From Cyanobium sp. M55B138 (GTDB lineage: Bacteria; Cyanobacteriota; Cyanobacteriia; PCC-6307; Cyanobiaceae), in contig JAGYNF010000077.1 of the NCBI GenBank assembly GCA_018400215.1, positions 1-7,563 of the forward strand: 7,563 nucleotides of DNA, written 5' to 3'. The notes beneath the pieces are model-generated. The model was not told the origin of the DNA and made no database searches. It was given only the letters and a program-made list of their open reading frames with translations. The translations under genes and the position numbers were made by a program. Positions 5,874 through 7,563 of this stretch are shown piece by piece (within the stretch, counting starts at the first letter, position 1; every line of letters starts with the position of its first letter).

Positions 5874-6248
5874 TTAGCTGGCGCGGTCGGGGCGGAGCTT
5901 GGCGGCCTCGCCCAGGTAGGGGTGGCAGGGTTGCCGCTCAGGCTCCAACCAGGCATGGGCCAGCAGCCGGATGCAGCGGGGCAGGTCGCCGGCCACGGCC
6001 ATCTGCTGGCAGTCCAGTAGGGCCACATGGTCCCAGCCGCGGCGGCGGCGGGCAATCGCGGCCGGGAAGATGGCATCCAGATCGGCCGTGACCGAAAAGG
6101 TCACCGACACCACCCGCTCACCCTCGAGGCCGTTGCGGGCCACCAGGGCATCCATCAACTCCGCCACGGCGGCGCTGATCGCCTCGGCGCTGTTCTCCGC
6201 CGCCGTGGTGGCGCCCCGCAGGGCCCGCAGTTGCAGGCTGTCGCTCAT
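5874..6248 (-). CDS. aroH: Chorismate mutase, AroH type
   Basis: AroH converts chorismate to prephenate, the branch point to phenylalanine and tyrosine, as a small trimeric cytosolic enzyme. I choose the ATG at 6246-6248, giving 124 residues, because it overlaps the sppA stop as ATGA; an ATG 15 bases upstream (6263) would add MALAT. Family motifs are clear: LRGATT (8-15 region, R11 equals Bacillus subtilis R7), SVTFSVTADLDAIFPA (48-63), CIRLL (92-96, R94 equals R90), PYL (Y111 equals Y108) and LRPD (118-121, R119 equals R116). Gap-free comparison with the B. subtilis enzyme as I remember it puts Asp79 at the Cys75 position and Gln82 at the Glu78 position, so the key active-site acid appears to have moved. 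The gene lies between sppA and the DUF2808 gene and ends with TAA. Confidence 0.93.
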   Translation of the reverse strand: MSDSLQLRALRGATTAAENSAEAISAAVAELMDALVARNGLEGERVVSVTFSVTADLDAIFPAAIARRRRGWDHVALLDCQQMAVAGDLPRCIRLLAHAWLEPERQPCHPYLGEAAKLRPDRAS

Positions 6249-7057
6249 GGTCGCCAGAGCCACAGGGGTTGGCCGGCCCAGGCCAGCTCCAGGTTGAGCA
6301 GCTGGCCCAGGCTGCGCAGGGCCGAGCGACCGGGCAGCAGTCCGCCAAAACGGCGCGGGGCGGCACCGAACTCGAGGGGCCGGGTTTTCTCCGGGTCGAG
6401 CCCCGCCAGGCTGGCGGCCAGGCAGCGGGCCGCCTCCTCATCGCCCAGCACATCCACCAGGCCCAGCTCCAGCGCCTGGGCGCCGCTGAACACGCGGCCA
6501 TCGGCAAACCGCCGCACCGCGTCCTCCTCCAGGTTGCGACCCCCGGCGACGGCGGCCACGAACTGGTCGTAGCTGGAATCGATCAGGCCCTGCAACAGCT
6601 CCCGCTCGCCCTCGGTCAGGGCCCGATCCGGCGAGAGGATGTCCTTGTAGAGGCCACTCTTCACGGTTTCGAAGCTGATGCCGATCCGCTCCAGCAGTTT
6701 GGAGAGGTTGTTGCCCCGCAGGATCACGCCGATCGAGCCGGTGATGGTGCCCGGGTTGGCCACGATCTGTTCGGCCGCCACGCCGATGTACACCCCGCCG
6801 GAGGCGGAGATGTTGCCAAAACTGGCCACCACCCTGCAGCCCTTCTGCCGCAGGCGCAGCAGGGCTGCATGAATCTCCTGGCTGTCCCCCACGGTGCCGC
6901 CGGGGCTGTCGATACGCAGCAGCAGGGCTGGACATTCCCGCCGCTCCACCTGGTGGAGGGCCTTGAGCACGCGCTTGCGGGTGCCGCCGGCAATGGGGCC
7001 CTCAATCGCAATGCGGGCCAGGGTGCGTCGGGTCTTGCGGCGCCAGGGCCAGATCAT
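6245..7057 (-). CDS. sppA: Signal peptide peptidase SppA (S49, short form)
   Basis: SppA degrades signal peptides left in the membrane after protein export. The 270-residue protein shows the S49 core: RIDSPGGTVGDSQEIH (48-63), the nucleophile in GNISASGGVYI (S86), NPGTITGSIGV (101-111) and the general base in KSGLYKDILSPDR (K138). The 52-residue spacing of Ser to Lys equals that of B. subtilis SppA (S147/K199) as I recall it. This is the short, single-domain form rather than the doubled E. coli one. The N-terminus MIWPWRRKTRRTLARIAIEG is basic and lacks an obvious membrane anchor, so attachment may be peripheral or through assembly. The last 60 residues are variable. It is the first minus-strand gene after a divergent gap and its TGA overlaps the aroH start. 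Confidence 0.93.
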   Translation of the reverse strand: MIWPWRRKTRRTLARIAIEGPIAGGTRKRVLKALHQVERRECPALLLRIDSPGGTVGDSQEIHAALLRLRQKGCRVVASFGNISASGGVYIGVAAEQIVANPGTITGSIGVILRGNNLSKLLERIGISFETVKSGLYKDILSPDRALTEGERELLQGLIDSSYDQFVAAVAGGRNLEEDAVRRFADGRVFSGAQALELGLVDVLGDEEAARCLAASLAGLDPEKTRPLEFGAAPRRFGGLLPGRSALRSLGQLLNLELAWAGQPLWLWRP

Positions 7058-7116
7058 GCGTCAGCAGTTGAGGTGGCTGGATCTTAAAAAGAAGCACCGA
7101 TCGGGATCCGGTCCCC
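7058..7116. promoter_or_regulatory. Divergent intergenic region, sppA / EamA transporter
   Basis: These 59 bases separate two genes that point away from each other and should hold both promoters. The most AT-rich part is TCTTAAAAAGAAG at 7083-7095. On the minus strand it reads CTTCTTTTTAAGA, and TAAGAT there is a loose -10 candidate for sppA. No convincing -35 partner or operator palindrome is visible, and neither gene has a strong Shine-Dalgarno. Promoter placement is therefore a guess. Confidence 0.3.
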
Positions 7117-7563
7117 ATGCTCCAGTTCCTGCGGGGGCCCCTGTTGATGCTGTTGCCCTTCGCCCTCTGGGGCACGGCGATGGCGGCGATGAAACCCCTG
7201 CTGGCGGTGGGCACTCCCCTGCAGGTGGCCTGTTTGCGGCTGCTGCCCGCTGGGGCGGTGCTGCTGCTGGTGGCGGTGCTGGGGCGCCGTTCGCTGCGGA
7301 TTGACCGCCGCGATTGGCCCTGGTTGCTGGGGTTTGCCCTGGTCGACGGCAGCCTGTTCCAGGGCCTGTTGGCCCGGGGGCTGGAGCAGACCGGTGCCGG
7401 CCTGGGCTCGGTGCTGATTGACTCCCAGCCCCTGCTGGTGGCCCTGCTGGCCCGCAGCCTCTTCGGCGAGGCGATCAACCCGGTGGGTTGGTTGGGCCTG
7501 ATGCTGGGCCTGCTGGGGATCCTCTGCCTGGGCCTGCCGGCGGCGGTGCTGCATCACTGGTGG
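7117..7563 (+). CDS. EamA/DMT family transporter, 3' end outside window
   Basis: ATG at 7117 opens a frame of 149 codons that runs to the window edge without a stop. The product is very hydrophobic (Leu, Ala, Gly, Val) with about five membrane segments: about 8-28 (PLLMLLPFALWGTAMAAMKP), 37-56, 68-86, 95-113 and 124-145. The stretch GLEQTGAGLGSVLIDSQPLL (88-107) matches the repeat pattern of EamA domains, where an A-x-x-x-x-x-x-x-P-L motif sits in the fourth segment. Full members have about ten segments in two EamA repeats of some 290-300 residues, so about half is present. They export or exchange metabolites and drugs; the substrate cannot be told. ATG at 7147 (residue 11) is an alternative start. 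It is the only host gene on the plus strand here. Confidence 0.85.
   Translation, partial: MLQFLRGPLLMLLPFALWGTAMAAMKPLLAVGTPLQVACLRLLPAGAVLLLVAVLGRRSLRIDRRDWPWLLGFALVDGSLFQGLLARGLEQTGAGLGSVLIDSQPLLVALLARSLFGEAINPVGWLGLMLGLLGILCLGLPAAVLHHWW

Noticed and set aside
5810..6076. Alternative minus-strand 88-codon frame between aroH and the DUF2808 gene
   Set aside because: It mostly overlaps aroH out of frame; the Ala/Pro/Trp/Ser-rich translation has no motif, though its ATGAGAATC stretch just before the DUF2808 start looked like a start signal at first.
6269..7087. Plus-strand open frame of 272 codons opposite sppA
   Set aside because: The opposite strand encodes SppA with catalytic Ser and Lys; this frame shows no recognisable motif.
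7084..7557. Minus-strand frames opposite the EamA gene
   Set aside because: Gln/His-rich or Ser/Arg-rich low-complexity translations; the plus strand gives a coherent transporter with membrane segments.

Overview
The window joins two unrelated pieces of DNA. Bases 1 to about 1080 are AT-rich, use AT-ending codons (TTA, AGA, AAT) and carry the end of one reading frame and most of a second. Both look like tail or virion structural proteins of an AT-rich (probably marine or aquatic) phage. From about 1080 to the end the DNA is very GC-rich and carries a compact block of housekeeping genes with the content and order expected of a picocyanobacterium of the Synechococcus/Cyanobium type. Evidence for that host is the DUF2808 lumenal/periplasmic protein, the cyanobacterial form of YidC with a large extramembrane insertion, the Ycf46-like AAA ATPase, the AroH-type chorismate mutase and one HIP1 octamer.

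Layout: 1-324 (+) 3' part of a phage-like structural protein; 335-~1081 (+) second phage-like structural protein, cut off at the junction; ~1082-2377 (-) AAA ATPase lacking its C-terminus; 2374-2907 (-) YceD/DUF177; 2904-4040 (-) yidC; 4116-4541 (-) PH-domain membrane protein; 4538-4921 (-) rnpA; 4935-5072 (-) rpmH; 5146-5820 (-) DUF2808 protein; 5874-6248 (-) aroH; 6245-7057 (-) sppA; 7117-7563 (+) EamA/DMT transporter, cut by the window end. All host genes except the transporter lie on the minus strand, so they are transcribed from right to left.

The rpmH-rnpA-PH-yidC-yceD-AAA run reads as one operon. Gaps are 13 and 75 bases, and three joints are 4-base ATGA/GTGA overlaps. It makes a ribosomal protein, the protein subunit of RNase P, and the insertase that places proteins into plasma and thylakoid membranes, plus accessory proteins. 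Upstream, sppA and aroH are also joined by an ATGA overlap, and the DUF2808 gene follows 53 bases later.

The most striking feature is the break near 1073-1084. Two unrelated genes are both cut mid-coding there, and no integrase, tRNA or repeat is seen. I read this as most likely an assembly or cloning chimera, with a real phage insertion as the less likely alternative. I found no convincing new defence or mobile system. The more interesting biology is modest: an active-site charge relocation in AroH, an Ig-like insertion in YidC, and a PH-domain protein in the place where many bacteria have yidD.
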